A DNA stretch of 64,000 nucleotides from Arthrobacter hankyongi (GCF_022012395.1 NZ_JAKLTQ010000001.1:496001-560000), one strand, 5' to 3'. Shown: positions 50,273 through 59,077, numbered from the stretch's first letter. Translations and numbers: made by a program. The notes: generated by a model not told the origin, from the sequence alone.

Positions 50273-51190
50273 TCAGCGCGCGTCCACCGTGGAACGGCCC
50301 GGGTTGGTAGCTTCCGGAATGACGACGCCGGCCGCGGCCAGCAGCCGGCGCGATTCCTCCTGCGAGACCTGCCGACCCACCGCCGCGCCGCCGCCCACCG
50401 GCACCACGGAATGCACCACGGTGTCGTCGTAGACGTGGATCATGTTGTAGCCTTGGGCCCCGTCCCGGCCCCGGGTGGCGCCCTCGGGCCCGGACAGGTC
50501 CTGGGTGTAGCAGGTGGCCGAAGCCACCGACACCGGGATCCCGGCACAGGTCGCCGTCGTCGAGTAATGCAGGTGGCCGGCGATGATGGCCCGCACGTCG
50601 CTGCCCGCCAGTACCTCGGACAGCCGGGCCTGCCCGCGCAGTTCCACCAGGACGGCCAGCTCCTGCACACTGGGCACCGGCGGGTGGTGCAGCGCCAGGA
50701 TGGTCCCGTGCGGGGCCGGCTCCCGCAGTTCCTCGGCCAGCCAACGCAGCTGACCGTCCCCGAGTTCGCCGTGGTGGAACCCCGGCACCGTTGAGTCCAG
50801 CGCGATAACCCGCAGACCGTTGATGTCGTGCACCCGGTCCAGCGGCGCACCGTCGGCCGGCTCGCCGAGCAGGTGGGTCCGCATCGCCTCGCGGTTGTCA
50901 TGGTTGCCCATGGCCCAGACAACCTGGGCATTCAGCCGGGCCGCCGCGGGCTCCACGATGGAGCGGAGCTTGGTGTAAGCCTTGGCCTCACCCAGATCGG
51001 CCAGGTCGCCGGTGAACACGATCGCCTCCGGACGGACGCCCGAGGCCTCCAGGTCTTCGAAGATCCGCCGCAGCCGGGCCGTGCTGTCCACCACTCCGTA
51101 GAGTGGCTGGGGGCCGCCCAGCAGGTGGGTGTCGCTCATGTGCAGGATGAAATGGTTCGGCCGCGGATGCTCGGCCTGGATCGTCTCCAT
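50273..51190 (-). CDS. Metallophosphoesterase, CpdA-like (3',5'-cyclic-AMP phosphodiesterase type)
   Basis: 305 aa. The five metallophosphoesterase motifs are in order: [34 protein letters not shown] and AGHLHYS. This is the class III cyclic nucleotide phosphodiesterase pattern (CpdA/Rv0805-like), a cytosolic enzyme with two metal ions that opens cAMP or related phosphodiesters. The ATG at 51190 is five bases from AAGG; the ATGs at 51193 and 51205 have poorer spacing. It lies downstream of the sigma/anti-sigma pair on the same strand but 140 bases away, so cotranscription is uncertain. Confidence 0.85.
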   Translation of the reverse strand: METIQAEHPRPNHFILHMSDTHLLGGPQPLYGVVDSTARLRRIFEDLEASGVRPEAIVFTGDLADLGEAKAYTKLRSIVEPAAARLNAQVVWAMGNHDNREAMRTHLLGEPADGAPLDRVHDINGLRVIALDSTVPGFHHGELGDGQLRWLAEELREPAPHGTILALHHPPVPSVQELAVLVELRGQARLSEVLAGSDVRAIIAGHLHYSTTATCAGIPVSVASATCYTQDLSGPEGATRGRDGAQGYNMIHVYDDTVVHSVVPVGGGAAVGRQVSQEESRRLLAAAGVVIPEATNPGRSTVDAR

Positions 51191-51330
51191 CATTACCTTC
51201 TGCATGTGTGGAATCGGGCGTTTCGAATTCCTACTTAACCGTAACCACCCTAATGGTGCCTTAAATTTCCTTAAACATGACACGTCTCGGAAACATCCCG
51301 GTGATGACCCAGCGGCTGCGGCGGGCCGGC

Positions 51331-52203
51331 TCAGTCCGCCCAGCCGTCCCAGTTTCCGTCATCGCTGCTGCCCCAGTCGCGGTCGTCACCGCCGTCCTGG
51401 TCAGCGTCGTCCTGACCACCGCCGTCGTCATCCCCGCTGCCCTTCCGGAGCTCCTTCGCAGCGGACTTCTTCGAGCCGCCGTCGTCGTCGTCCGATACTC
51501 TTGCCCGGCTGCGCCGGTCACCGTCGCCAGCACCCGCGGACCGCCCGGACTCGGAACGGCCGTCGGCTTCGGGTGCCGTGCGGAGCAGCGCCTTCCATCC
51601 CGCATTGTCTTCAGACCAGCGTTTGCCATAACGTCCGGCCTCGCGCGGCTCGGTTTCCACCGGTTCGCGTTCCGTGCCAGCGTCATCCCCCGGCCGGTGC
51701 CGGCCGGCACCATCGCCGGTGGCTTGGCGGGCTGCGTCTTTTCCGGTGGTCACCGGAAGGACTGCTGCTGCCTCTTCCTCGGATGCTGCCCACTCGGTGG
51801 CAGCCGGCTGCGGCTCCTCGCGCCATTCTGCCGGCTGAAGGTCGGGACCTGGGTCGGTGCGCGGACCGGGTACCTGTCCTCCGGGAACGGCGATCGAGGA
51901 GACGAAAGTGTTCACCGTATGCTGCACCTGGGGATTCGCAGCCGCCACGGCCCCGGCACCCAAGGCCATGGCGCCGGCGACGGAGGCCGCAATGATGGCC
52001 GCACGGCGGCGGTTGGGCCTGCGCGGTGCGAGCGGCACGGTACCGGCCAGCAAGACCGCGAGTTCCGGCGACGGCTCCGGTGCGGCAGACTGCTGGTTCG
52101 TCAGTTCCCGAAGCACCATTTCCAAGCGGACCGAGTCTGTGTGGCCGGTCTCCTGCAGCAGGTTCCGCACAGTATCTGCCGGAACGCTGTAGTCCTGCTT
52201 CAC
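51331..52203 (-). CDS. Single-pass membrane protein coupled to an ECF-type sigma factor (probable anti-sigma factor)
   Basis: 290 aa. The cytoplasmic N-terminus (about 65 residues) contains [17 protein letters not shown]. One membrane helix follows RRPNRRR ([22 protein letters not shown], about 69-90). The outer part is long, low-complexity and highly charged: a basic/acidic repeat region and then an Asp/Gly/Ser-rich tail. The GTG start overlaps the stop of the sigma gene (GTGA), the usual sigma/anti-sigma arrangement. No zinc-binding HxxxCxxC motif is visible. The tail could bind cations or the wall. The regulatory role is inferred from coupling. Confidence 0.65.
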   Translation of the reverse strand: MKQDYSVPADTVRNLLQETGHTDSVRLEMVLRELTNQQSAAPEPSPELAVLLAGTVPLAPRRPNRRRAAIIAASVAGAMALGAGAVAAANPQVQHTVNTFVSSIAVPGGQVPGPRTDPGPDLQPAEWREEPQPAATEWAASEEEAAAVLPVTTGKDAARQATGDGAGRHRPGDDAGTEREPVETEPREAGRYGKRWSEDNAGWKALLRTAPEADGRSESGRSAGAGDGDRRSRARVSDDDDGGSKKSAAKELRKGSGDDDGGGQDDADQDGGDDRDWGSSDDGNWDGWAD

Positions 52204-52883
52204 GGCATGTCCCCTTCAGCCGGTTCGAGCAGGCCCCGCAGGGCCTGCAGCCCGCGGCGCTGCAGCTCCTTCACTGCGCCGGAGGTCCGTTGCATCACTG
52301 CGGCCGTTTCTTCGATGGACAGCCCGGCCACGATCCGAAGCAGCACGACTTCGCGCTGGTCTCCGGCCAGTTCCTGCAACAGGTTCTCCACCCAGCTGCC
52401 CGTCCGGGCGGCGGCCCCTTCAGCCGGCGGGACGGGCCGGTGGTCCAACACCGGCGGGTACCCAGCTGCCCTCGGCGACGTGGCCCTGCGCTGGAACTGA
52501 TCCACCATCCGGGCATGGGCAACCCCAAAGAGTTGTGTCTTGAACGCCTGAATGCCCTTCGCCTTCCGGATGCGCGGAATGACATTCAGGAAGACGTCCT
52601 GGCAGCCGCGTTCAGGGTCATCCATCCCGCGGACGCGCAGATACTGCACCACAGCAGGCGCCAGCTCGCGGTACAGCGCCTGCAAAGATGCGGGATCTCC
52701 TGTCCGGGCACGCTCAAACGTGGCCTGGTCGATGCGCGGCGCCACTGGACGGCCACCCCAGACGAGTACTGCGGTGCGGCGCAGCGGTTGTGCCGGCCCG
52801 GGCACCAGGGACAGCGCGGGCTGCTCCCTGCGTGGCGCGACAGCGACCGGTCCGGACAACCTTCCCGGGTTCTGGGCAGTCAT
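52200..52883 (-). CDS. ECF-type RNA polymerase sigma factor
   Basis: 227 aa. Region 2 is near residues 65-130 (LQALYRELAPAVVQYLRVRGMDDPERGCQDVFLNVIPRI) and region 4 near 165-225 (LAGDQREVVLLRIVAGLSIEETAAVMQRTSGAVKELQRR). The N-terminal 50 residues are Pro/Arg-rich and unlike classic ECF factors. The ATG at 52883 is the likely start, although the AAGGA upstream is rather distant. It is coupled to the membrane protein at 51331, which probably holds it at the membrane until a signal arrives. Target genes are unknown; the envelope genes nearby are candidates. Confidence 0.8.
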   Translation of the reverse strand: MTAQNPGRLSGPVAVAPRREQPALSLVPGPAQPLRRTAVLVWGGRPVAPRIDQATFERARTGDPASLQALYRELAPAVVQYLRVRGMDDPERGCQDVFLNVIPRIRKAKGIQAFKTQLFGVAHARMVDQFQRRATSPRAAGYPPVLDHRPVPPAEGAAARTGSWVENLLQELAGDQREVVLLRIVAGLSIEETAAVMQRTSGAVKELQRRGLQALRGLLEPAEGDMP

Positions 52884-53315
52884 CACCGCCGTGGCGGTTC
52901 CTTGCCTGCTGGTGTCCGCCAGATACCTCGGCCGGCTCGCCGGCGGCCTGCCGGCGATCGTCCCGTTGCCTGATTTCGTTGTCAACCTCGTCCTCATGCT
53001 CAACTTCATGCCCGACTAGTGCTCCCCTTCATGTTCGACCCCGTCCCCGCCGCAACGCTGAACCGACACGCAGGGCCGTCACACGGCAGGGTGCCGTTCC
53101 CGGTTCCGATCCCGGACCAGCGCCGCGCCCGGCCTCGGCGTGGCGGGCGCTATTTGACCGGCAGCATTGGCATCGGCACCCTCACCGGGCGGCCCCGCAG
53201 GCAGCTTGCCCGGCCGCGCCGGCAGCCGAGGTGTTTGCCCAACATTCATCCGGCGCCCGCCGCGCTCTCCGACGCTGCTCCACGCACCGGACGGGCAGGA
53301 ACAGGCGGGCGGGTC
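52884..53315. other. 432-base gap without a supported gene
   Basis: Between the sigma gene and the GntR gene, both on the minus strand, I find no reading frame with convincing codon use or ribosome site. It should contain the sigma-factor promoter. No obvious hairpin or repeat. Confidence 0.5.
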
Positions 53316-53993
53316 TCAGGCGGTGGAGCGCCTCGTATCCGGTCCGGCAGCGGTGAAGCGCAGCGAGAGCCAGTTGTCCCGCACCGCCAACGCCGTGCCC
53401 TCGGCATCCGCGCGGCCGGCCAGCTCAATAATGCGCTCATGCTGGGCCACCGAGCCCCGGGCCTGGAGCGAGGCAAAGCGCAGCCGCTCCACCCGGCGCA
53501 GGACCGGGGTGGTCTGCTCCAGCACCTCGGCCACCAGCGGATTGCCGCAGGCAGCCACGAACACCCCATGGAAGGCGTCGTCGGCAGCCATCGCCGCCTC
53601 GACGTCGTTCGCCGCCAGCGCTGCGGCGAAACGCCGGTTGGCATCCGCGAGCGTGTGCAGCGCTCCGTCCGGAAGCAGCGGCACCGCCAGCCGCGCCGCC
53701 AGCTCGTGCATCGCCGCGGACACCTGCTGCGCGCTCAGCGTGGAGGCCGGATCGAATTCGGCCACGGTGGTGCTGTGTCCGGGCCGGGCCACCACCAGGC
53801 CCGCCCGTTCCAGCCGCAGCAGGGCCTCGCGGATCGGGGTCCGGCTCACGCCCAGCCAGCTGCCCAGTTCAGCATCCCGCAGCCGCTCCCCCGGTGCCAG
53901 CGTGCCGTCCACGATCGCGTCGCGCAGGGAAGCGTAGACGTCGTCGCGCAGCAGCGAGCGCTTGTGCACATCGTGGGCAGGGGGAACCGGCAT
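53316..53993 (-). CDS. GntR family transcriptional regulator (FadR subfamily)
   Basis: 225 aa. The winged helix (residues 15-75) has LRDAIVDGTLAPGERLRDAELGSWLGVSRTPIREALLRLERAGLV. The all-helical FCD effector domain follows, with HELAARLAVPLL, DDAFHGVFVAACGN and a closing His-containing helix (SVAQHERIIELA), the metal/ligand residues of FCD proteins. No ribosome site precedes the ATG at 53993; TATACG lies about 20 bases upstream, so the message may be leaderless. No adjacent catabolic operon reveals its target. Confidence 0.83.
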   Translation of the reverse strand: MPVPPAHDVHKRSLLRDDVYASLRDAIVDGTLAPGERLRDAELGSWLGVSRTPIREALLRLERAGLVVARPGHSTTVAEFDPASTLSAQQVSAAMHELAARLAVPLLPDGALHTLADANRRFAAALAANDVEAAMAADDAFHGVFVAACGNPLVAEVLEQTTPVLRRVERLRFASLQARGSVAQHERIIELAGRADAEGTALAVRDNWLSLRFTAAGPDTRRSTA

Positions 53994-54127
53994 GCAGATC
54001 ATCGTATAGCGCCCAAGTCCCGCGGGCCGCGGGACGCTGGGCTCCGCCTGGCACCACCGGTAGAGTGGGCGGCGCAAGGCCCGACGGCGCATCCGGCGCG
54101 GGCATCACCGGCACAAGGACGGCCAGC

Positions 54128-54601
54128 ATGAAAACCATCACGCCATGCCTGTGGTTCGACACCGACGCCGAAGAGGCGGCGGAGTTCTACACTTCGTTGT
54201 TCGGCAATTCGCGCATCCTCGACATCACCCGCTACGGGCCGGCCGGTCCGGGGCCGGAGGGCCGGGTAATGACGGTCAGCTTCGAACTGGACGGCCAGGA
54301 GTTCCTGGCCCTCAACGGCGGACCGCAGTTTACCTTTACCGAAGCCATATCCTTCCAGATTCCGTGCGCGGACCAGGACGAGGTGGACAGGTTCTGGAGC
54401 GCGCTCTCCGAGGGCGGTGAGGAAGGCCCGTGCGGCTGGGTCAAGGACAGGTTCGGCCTCTCCTGGCAGGTGGTCCCCAGCATCATGCCGGAGCTGCTCG
54501 GCAGCGGGGACGCGGCCAAGTCCCAGCGGGCCATGCAGGCCATGCTGCAGATGAAGAAGCTGGATATCGCCGCCCTGCAGCGGGCGTACGACGGCGCCTG
54601 A
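54128..54601 (+). CDS. VOC superfamily protein, PhnB / 3-demethylubiquinone methyltransferase-like
   Basis: 157 aa. It starts TITPCLWFDTDAEEAAEFYTSLF, the hallmark of this VOC group, followed by MTVSFELDGQEFLALNGGP, FWSALSEGGEEGPCGWVKDRFGLSWQVVP and a C-terminal MQAMLQMKKLDIAALQRAY. These proteins form paired beta-alpha-beta-beta-beta modules; the reaction is unknown for nearly all of them. AAGGA lies eight bases before the ATG. Divergent from the GntR gene, which could regulate it. Confidence 0.85.
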   Translation: MKTITPCLWFDTDAEEAAEFYTSLFGNSRILDITRYGPAGPGPEGRVMTVSFELDGQEFLALNGGPQFTFTEAISFQIPCADQDEVDRFWSALSEGGEEGPCGWVKDRFGLSWQVVPSIMPELLGSGDAAKSQRAMQAMLQMKKLDIAALQRAYDGA

Positions 54602-54742
54602 ACGGCTCGGCCGCAAAACAGCACCGGCGCCGGCGGGGCCGGCGCTGCCGCTGTTGTTGCCGCCGGAGGCAGGCGGTATTCTGGCCGCACCTGCCGCGGG
54701 ATGGAGTCCCGCAGGCCCAGCACAGTTCCGAGGTGCATTGCC

Positions 54743-54973
54743 GTGACCATTCCCCCGCCCCCGTGGGAACCCCACCCGGATCCCAGCGAGCCGCCGGCGC
54801 CCGAGCCCGGACCGGGCGAGCCGCCGCGGCCTAACCCGTTTCCAAATCCATTGCCCGGTCCCGAGCCGGAGCCGCCTTCCCCTCCGCTGCCGCCGGATCC
54901 GGGTCCTGTGCCCCGGCCGCAGCCAGGTCCGCCGCCGGATCCCGGGCCCACGCTCCCGCCGCGCCGGCCCTGA
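54743..54973 (+). CDS. Proline-rich small protein
   Basis: 76 aa from the GTG at 54743 (GAGG seven or more bases upstream). More than 40 percent Pro, with Pro-Gly, Pro-Glu and Pro-Pro-Asp repeats, and no hydrophobic segment. It could be a real disordered protein or a chance frame in GC-rich DNA; the ribosome site and the lack of any overlapping gene favour the first only slightly. Confidence 0.35.
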   Translation: MTIPPPPWEPHPDPSEPPAPEPGPGEPPRPNPFPNPLPGPEPEPPSPPLPPDPGPVPRPQPGPPPDPGPTLPPRRP

Positions 54974-55104
54974 CCCGCAAAACCGGACCGCAGCCGCACG
55001 CCGGTCACGGCCGCGGCGCGGCCGGGCGTTCCGACGTCGAACCAGGGCGGCCATAGCCCGGCCACATCCGAGCCAGGCAGGCAGCCCGCGCGCGGACCTT
55101 GCTG

Positions 55105-56250
55105 CTACCGGCCTGCCGGCAGGTTGATGGTGCCCTTCTGGAACATCTGCGTGCAGCCGTTTTCGCTGCACATCATTTCGGAGGTGGGATAGCCGTAGCG
55201 GCCGCCCTCCAACTCCGCCCGGCCGTACTCGCGGCCGATGCCGTGGGACATATCCACCGCGTGCGCCCCGGTGGTTTCGGACCAGTAGATGTCCACCTCC
55301 CGCTGCGCCTGGCCGGGCTTGGCCCCGGCGGCAGCATAGCTGCGCCGGCAGCCGTCGGCCGCCAGCCGGCACTCATAGCCGCCGGCAGGCTCGAGCTTCA
55401 GCGCGGCCGCCTTAGCGTCGAGGGCACGGACGCCGGCATCATCGAAGGTGAAGGTGATGGTGCCGTGCTGGAACTTCTGCCGGCACCCGCTGCCGGGTGC
55501 GCAGACCATGTCGGACACTGGGTAACCGTACCGGCCCCGCTCGTAGGTGGCAGCGGCGAAGGCCCGCCCGATGTCGTGGTTGAGGTCCACCGCCTGGGCC
55601 CCGGTGGCGGCGGACCAGTAGATGGCAATCCGCCGGCCGCCGGCCGTGGTGTAGCTGCGCACGCACCCGTCTGAGACCAGCGTGCAGTTGTAGCCATCCG
55701 CTGCGCTGACCTGCAGCCGGGCGGCCTTGGCAGCCAGCGCCTGATGGCCGGCGGTGATGTAAGCCTGGTCGATCTGCCCGTGCTCGAAGCGCTGCATGCA
55801 GCCGAAGCCCTCGATCCCGCATTCCAGGTCCGAGGTCGGAAAACCGTAGACCCCGCGCTCGTAGCCGGCGGCGACGAACTTCCGGCCGACCGGATGGCCC
55901 AGCTCCACCGCGTGCGCACCGGTGCCCGGGCTCCAGTAGAGCGCGATCACCCGGTCCGGGTCCGCCGCGGGCCGGTAGCTGCGAACGCACCCGCCGCCCG
56001 GCAGCACACAGCTGTAATCGTTGACAGGACCGAGGCCAAGTTCCTCGGCCTTGTGTTCCAGTGCCGTCCGGCCGGTGGCTGCGACACCATCGGCAGCGGC
56101 CCGGGCGAAGTTTCGGGCCGGCCCGTCCGCGGACCACGACGGCGGCGCGGCCGCCTGCGCCTGGGCCGTGCCAACGGGCAGCCCCAGAATCATCAGCCCG
56201 GCCAGGACCAGCCGCAGCACCAGGTGCCGGGACGGCCTCGATCCGCGCAT
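55105..56250 (-). CDS. Secreted LGFP-repeat protein
   Basis: 381 aa. A signal peptide (RHLVLRLVLAGLMILGLPVG, cleavage near AQAQA) is followed by three copies of a composite unit of about 100 residues. Each has C-x6-GC-x-RSY, an IYWSxxTGAHAV-like strand, a GRxxxxAxYE stretch, then YG(F/Y)P(T/V)S(D/E)M and GC-x-QxFxxGxI. The latter half of each unit is the LGFP repeat known in actinobacterial wall proteins. The Cys pairs probably form disulfides outside the cell. GAGGAGCAGGA precedes the ATG. No catalytic domain is present, so a structural or wall-binding role is likely. The L,D-transpeptidase-like protein at 46354 contains a related unit. Confidence 0.83.
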   Translation of the reverse strand: MRGSRPSRHLVLRLVLAGLMILGLPVGTAQAQAAAPPSWSADGPARNFARAAADGVAATGRTALEHKAEELGLGPVNDYSCVLPGGGCVRSYRPAADPDRVIALYWSPGTGAHAVELGHPVGRKFVAAGYERGVYGFPTSDLECGIEGFGCMQRFEHGQIDQAYITAGHQALAAKAARLQVSAADGYNCTLVSDGCVRSYTTAGGRRIAIYWSAATGAQAVDLNHDIGRAFAAATYERGRYGYPVSDMVCAPGSGCRQKFQHGTITFTFDDAGVRALDAKAAALKLEPAGGYECRLAADGCRRSYAAAGAKPGQAQREVDIYWSETTGAHAVDMSHGIGREYGRAELEGGRYGYPTSEMMCSENGCTQMFQKGTINLPAGR

Positions 56251-56674
56251 TCCTGCTCCTCATCCGCGCACGCTGGAACGCGCACCGCCTCAGGCGATGC
56301 GCGAAAGTCTTTCGACTCGCACTGTCGGCACACCGGAGCCGTTCGTTAACCGCTCCGGCAGGTCCGTTTCGACCGGCTCCACAACGGGTGAGACGCAAAT
56401 CACAAAACCGTGCCGAACCGCCGCCGTCGGTCGTATACGATTTCAACTCGGAAGCAGGGCAAAGGTACTGGTCAGACGATTCATCAGCGCTACAGCCACC
56501 CCGCAGACCCCCAACATCCCGACCGCCGAGGAATGGCCGATCTGTCAACCCCTGGCGTTATCAGAATGTGACAGGTTACAGAATCGTTATGTACTGTGAT
56601 TGACGCGCCGAACCCCACGGAGCGGCGTACTCGGATGGCTTTGCCTAACTCTGCCACCATCCTGAGGCCGTTTC

Positions 56675-56822
56675 GTATATGGCAGAGGCGGGGGAACCAC
56701 ATCTTCCCGGGCTTCCTGAGCGGAAGCCCTTGGGGTTAAGCCGCGTGACGGACCACGGTCCGTAGGTCCGCACGGCCGGGTGGCTCCCATCCGAATCCGA
56801 CAGCTAACCTCGCAGGCATTGG
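56675..56822 (+). promoter_or_regulatory. c-di-AMP riboswitch (ydaO-yuaA type)
   Basis: The leader of the NlpC/P60 gene carries the conserved blocks of this riboswitch in order: GGGGGAACCAC, a hairpin with complementary GGGCTTCC and GGAAGCCC, TTGGGGTTAAGCC, then GGTGGCTCCCATCCGAATCC and CGACAGCTAACCTCGCAGGC. In actinobacteria this element controls resuscitation-promoting factors and NlpC/P60 hydrolases and usually turns expression off when c-di-AMP is bound. It ends about 15 bases before the probable start codon. The boundaries are approximate. Confidence 0.85.
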
Positions 56823-56836
56823 GAGAGGTCATTCCT

Positions 56837-57637
56837 TTGTTCAAGAGCAATCGTGCGCGCCATCGTGCCGTCAAGTCCAGCAACTTCAACGCCATCACTG
56901 TGGGCCGCAGCGCCGCCGTCCTCACCGCCGCCTCGGGCATCGTGCTGACCGCCGGCATGCCGGCCCAGGCGTACGCCGGGTCCATCGACAGCGAGTCCTA
57001 CACCGCTCCGGCGTCCCAGACCGAGGTGGCCCCCGCCGCGGCCAAGGCTGCCACCAGCGCGCAGACCCACACCGTGCTGCCCGGCGACACCCTGGCCAAC
57101 ATTGCGGCCCAGTACGGCGTGAGCCTGGACGACGTCTTCGCCGCCAACGGCCTGGATGCCAGCTCGATCATCTACCCCGGCGACAGCATCAAGCTCTCCG
57201 GCGGTGCCGCAGCTGCTGCCCCGGCCGCCAAGGCCGCCCAGTCCGACACCAGCAGCTTCAGCGTCAGCGCCGCCAGCGTCAACATCAAGCCCGTCAGCGC
57301 CTCCAGCTCCAGCATCGCCTCGCTGGCCAAGTCCATGGTCGGCAGCCCGTACGTCTGGGGCGGCACCTCCACCTCGGGCTGGGACTGCTCGGGCTTCACC
57401 AAGTGGGTCTACGCCCAGCACGGCATCAGCCTGCCCCGCGTCACCACCGACCAGGCCGCTGCCCTGACCCCGACCGGCAACCCGCAGCCGGGCGACCTGG
57501 TCCTGCAGAACGGTGGAAGCCACATCGGCATCTACCTCGGCGGCGGCCAGATGGTCAGCGCGCTGAACCCGGCCGACGGCACGCAGATCCACTCGGTCAA
57601 CGCGATGCCGGTCGACGGCTACTACACCGCCCGCTAA
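56837..57637 (+). CDS. Secreted LysM-NlpC/P60 peptidoglycan hydrolase
   Basis: 266 aa from a TTG at 56837, placed nine bases or so after GGGAGAGG and directly behind the riboswitch. A basic N-terminus and hydrophobic segment (LTAASGIVLTAGMPAQAYA) form the signal. A LysM domain (about 75-120, HTVLPGDTLANIAAQYGVS) binds peptidoglycan. The NlpC/P60 domain (about 155-266) has the catalytic Cys184 in WDCSGFTKWVYAQHG and His229 in GGSHIGIYLGGG. It cleaves stem peptides during growth or reactivation. Regulation by c-di-AMP ties wall turnover to turgor/osmotic signalling. A perfect hairpin terminator follows. Confidence 0.9.
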   Translation: MFKSNRARHRAVKSSNFNAITVGRSAAVLTAASGIVLTAGMPAQAYAGSIDSESYTAPASQTEVAPAAAKAATSAQTHTVLPGDTLANIAAQYGVSLDDVFAANGLDASSIIYPGDSIKLSGGAAAAAPAAKAAQSDTSSFSVSAASVNIKPVSASSSSIASLAKSMVGSPYVWGGTSTSGWDCSGFTKWVYAQHGISLPRVTTDQAAALTPTGNPQPGDLVLQNGGSHIGIYLGGGQMVSALNPADGTQIHSVNAMPVDGYYTAR

Positions 57638-57658
57638 GTACAGCCGGTTCCGGTCACC

Positions 57659-57688
57659 CGGGAGGGCAGGGATTTCCCTGCCCTCCCG
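57659..57688 (+). terminator. Terminator hairpin behind the NlpC/P60 gene
   Basis: A perfect 14-bp inverted repeat (arms 57659-57672 and 57675-57688, 2-base nominal loop) starting 22 bases after the stop, followed by CGGTTGTTAAT. Confidence 0.8.
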
Positions 57689-57744
57689 CGGTTGTTAATC
57701 CCGGCCGCCGGCCCGGCGCGGCCCGCCCGTCCACCAGGAGACAG

Positions 57745-57894
57745 CTGTCAGCGCCGCCGGCGAACCGTCCGTGGATTGTGCTCGGTCTGGTTATAGCCAT
57801 CATCGTCACCGCCACCTCCACCTATCTTTGGATTGTCGATATCCAGCCGGTCATCGACCAGCTCCTGGACCAGGCGGCGGCACCGGCCGCATAG
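57745..57894 (+). CDS. Small single-pass membrane protein, possible CTG start
   Basis: A 49-codon frame reads SAPPANRPW then a helix IVLGLVIAIIVTATSTYLWIV and [23 protein letters not shown] (57736-57740) lies four bases before a CTG at 57745, and no ATG, GTG or TTG is available there; the first canonical start is the GTG at 57778, inside the membrane helix. The codon pattern is convincing for a small membrane protein with a cytoplasmic N-terminus. No family recognised. Confidence 0.45.
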   Translation: MSAPPANRPWIVLGLVIAIIVTATSTYLWIVDIQPVIDQLLDQAAAPAA

Positions 57895-58132
57895 CTGCCA
57901 GGCCCCCGGCGAAGTCCGCCTGCGTGGTGCGCGGCCGGTGCGCCGTCGTGAACGGCGTTGGCCCGGTTCGGGCGGACGGGCATGGCGGCGCCGGGCCGCA
58001 CCCTCCCGGCCTCTGCAATAACGCTGGATAGCTTCCCCGGCAGCGGCACACACCGGTAGATTTATATACAGGTTCACCGTGCCGGACCGCAGCGGGCGCC
58101 ACCGGCGGCACACCGAACCGCAGGAGGTTCCC

Positions 58133-58417
58133 ATGTCCTTGTCCGACGACGAGAGGCAACGGCTGGCGAAGCTGGGTCACGAATTGGAAGAGGATGATCC
58201 CCGCCTCGCCCGGACCCTTTCCGGCAAAGGCATATCCATCTTCGGCCACGGCCTCGGCGCCGGGGCGCTGCTGGTCGCCGCCGGCGTGCTGCTCCTGCTC
58301 GTCGGTCTGGCCGGCAACTCGCTGGTCCTGGTCATGTTGGGCACGATCGCCCTCGTCGGCGCCCTGGTGCGCTCAGGCATCGACTGGACGCGGCGGCACC
58401 TGCACCACCACCCCTGA
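58133..58417 (+). CDS. DUF3040 family membrane protein
   Basis: 94 aa. The start SLSDDERQRLAKLGHELEEDDPRLAR is the diagnostic opening of DUF3040, followed by two short hydrophobic helices (about 38-58 and 62-80) and a basic His-rich end. The family is limited to actinobacteria and has no assigned function. CAGGAGG precedes the ATG. Confidence 0.85.
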   Translation: MSLSDDERQRLAKLGHELEEDDPRLARTLSGKGISIFGHGLGAGALLVAAGVLLLLVGLAGNSLVLVMLGTIALVGALVRSGIDWTRRHLHHHP

Positions 58418-58479
58418 GCAGGCGAAGCGCTGCCTTACCTTGGTGGCAGCGCCCGCGGGTGTCGGTTAGGTTCTGGACC

Positions 58480-58986
58480 ATGGAACTGACAGGAAAACTC
58501 GCCGACGCGTTCAACAACCAAGTCACGCTCGAGATCCAGGCCTCGCATGTCTACCGGCAGCTGGCCATCGAAATGGACCTCCTGGACCTGCCCGGCATCA
58601 GCGGCTGGTTCCGGGCCCAGGCCGAGGAGGAACTCGTCCATGCCCACAAGTTCATCGACCACATGACCGACCGCGGCGCGCATCCGGTCCTCGGCGCCCT
58701 GCAGGCCCCCGGCGTCCGGGTGGACGGGGTGCTGGCTGGTTTCGAGGCCGCCCTGGTGCACGAACGGACGGTCTCGGACTCGATCCGCGATCTGTACCGG
58801 CTGGCCCAGCAGGAGGGAGACATCGATTCCATCCCGCTGCTGAACTGGTTCGTGACCGAGCAGCTCGAAGAGGAAGCGACCGTGGACGAAATCATCGGCC
58901 GCGTCCGGCTGATCAACAACGACGGTCCCGGGCTGCTGCGGCTGGACAGCGAGCTGGGGACCCGCTCCCCCGCTGCAACGGATTAA
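58480..58986 (+). CDS. Bacterial non-heme ferritin
   Basis: 168 aa four-helix protein. LADAFNNQVTLEIQASHVYRQLAIEMD starts helix A with the ferroxidase Glu; EEELVHAHKFIDHMTDRGA supplies Glu and His of helix B; FVTEQLEEEATVDEII supplies the C/D helix ligands. It stores iron as ferric mineral in a 24-subunit shell. The ATG at 58480 has no good ribosome site. TTAGGTT, half of an IdeR/DtxR box, lies 12 bases upstream, but the second half is missing. Confidence 0.9.
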   Translation: MELTGKLADAFNNQVTLEIQASHVYRQLAIEMDLLDLPGISGWFRAQAEEELVHAHKFIDHMTDRGAHPVLGALQAPGVRVDGVLAGFEAALVHERTVSDSIRDLYRLAQQEGDIDSIPLLNWFVTEQLEEEATVDEIIGRVRLINNDGPGLLRLDSELGTRSPAATD

Positions 58987-59003
58987 GACTGATTAAACGG
59001 AAC

Positions 59004-59042
59004 GGCCGCCGCAGCTCCCGGAAACCGGGTGCTGCGGCGGCC
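59004..59042. terminator. Bidirectional terminator hairpin
   Basis: A 12-bp stem (arms 59004-59015 and 59031-59042) continued after one mismatch by a 5-bp stem with an AAA loop, between the convergent ferritin and YciI genes. Confidence 0.78.
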
Positions 59043-59077
59043 GCCGGACCGGCGCCCACGGTCAGGCGCCGTGCCGG

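Noticed and set aside
58462-58482. IdeR/DtxR box ahead of the ferritin gene
   Set aside because: Only one half (TTAGGTT) is present; the second half does not match, so iron control cannot be claimed.
2583-59042. The many strong hairpins as possible mobile-element ends or a repeated extragenic family
   Set aside because: The arms differ in sequence from site to site and nearly all lie behind gene stops, which fits ordinary terminators.
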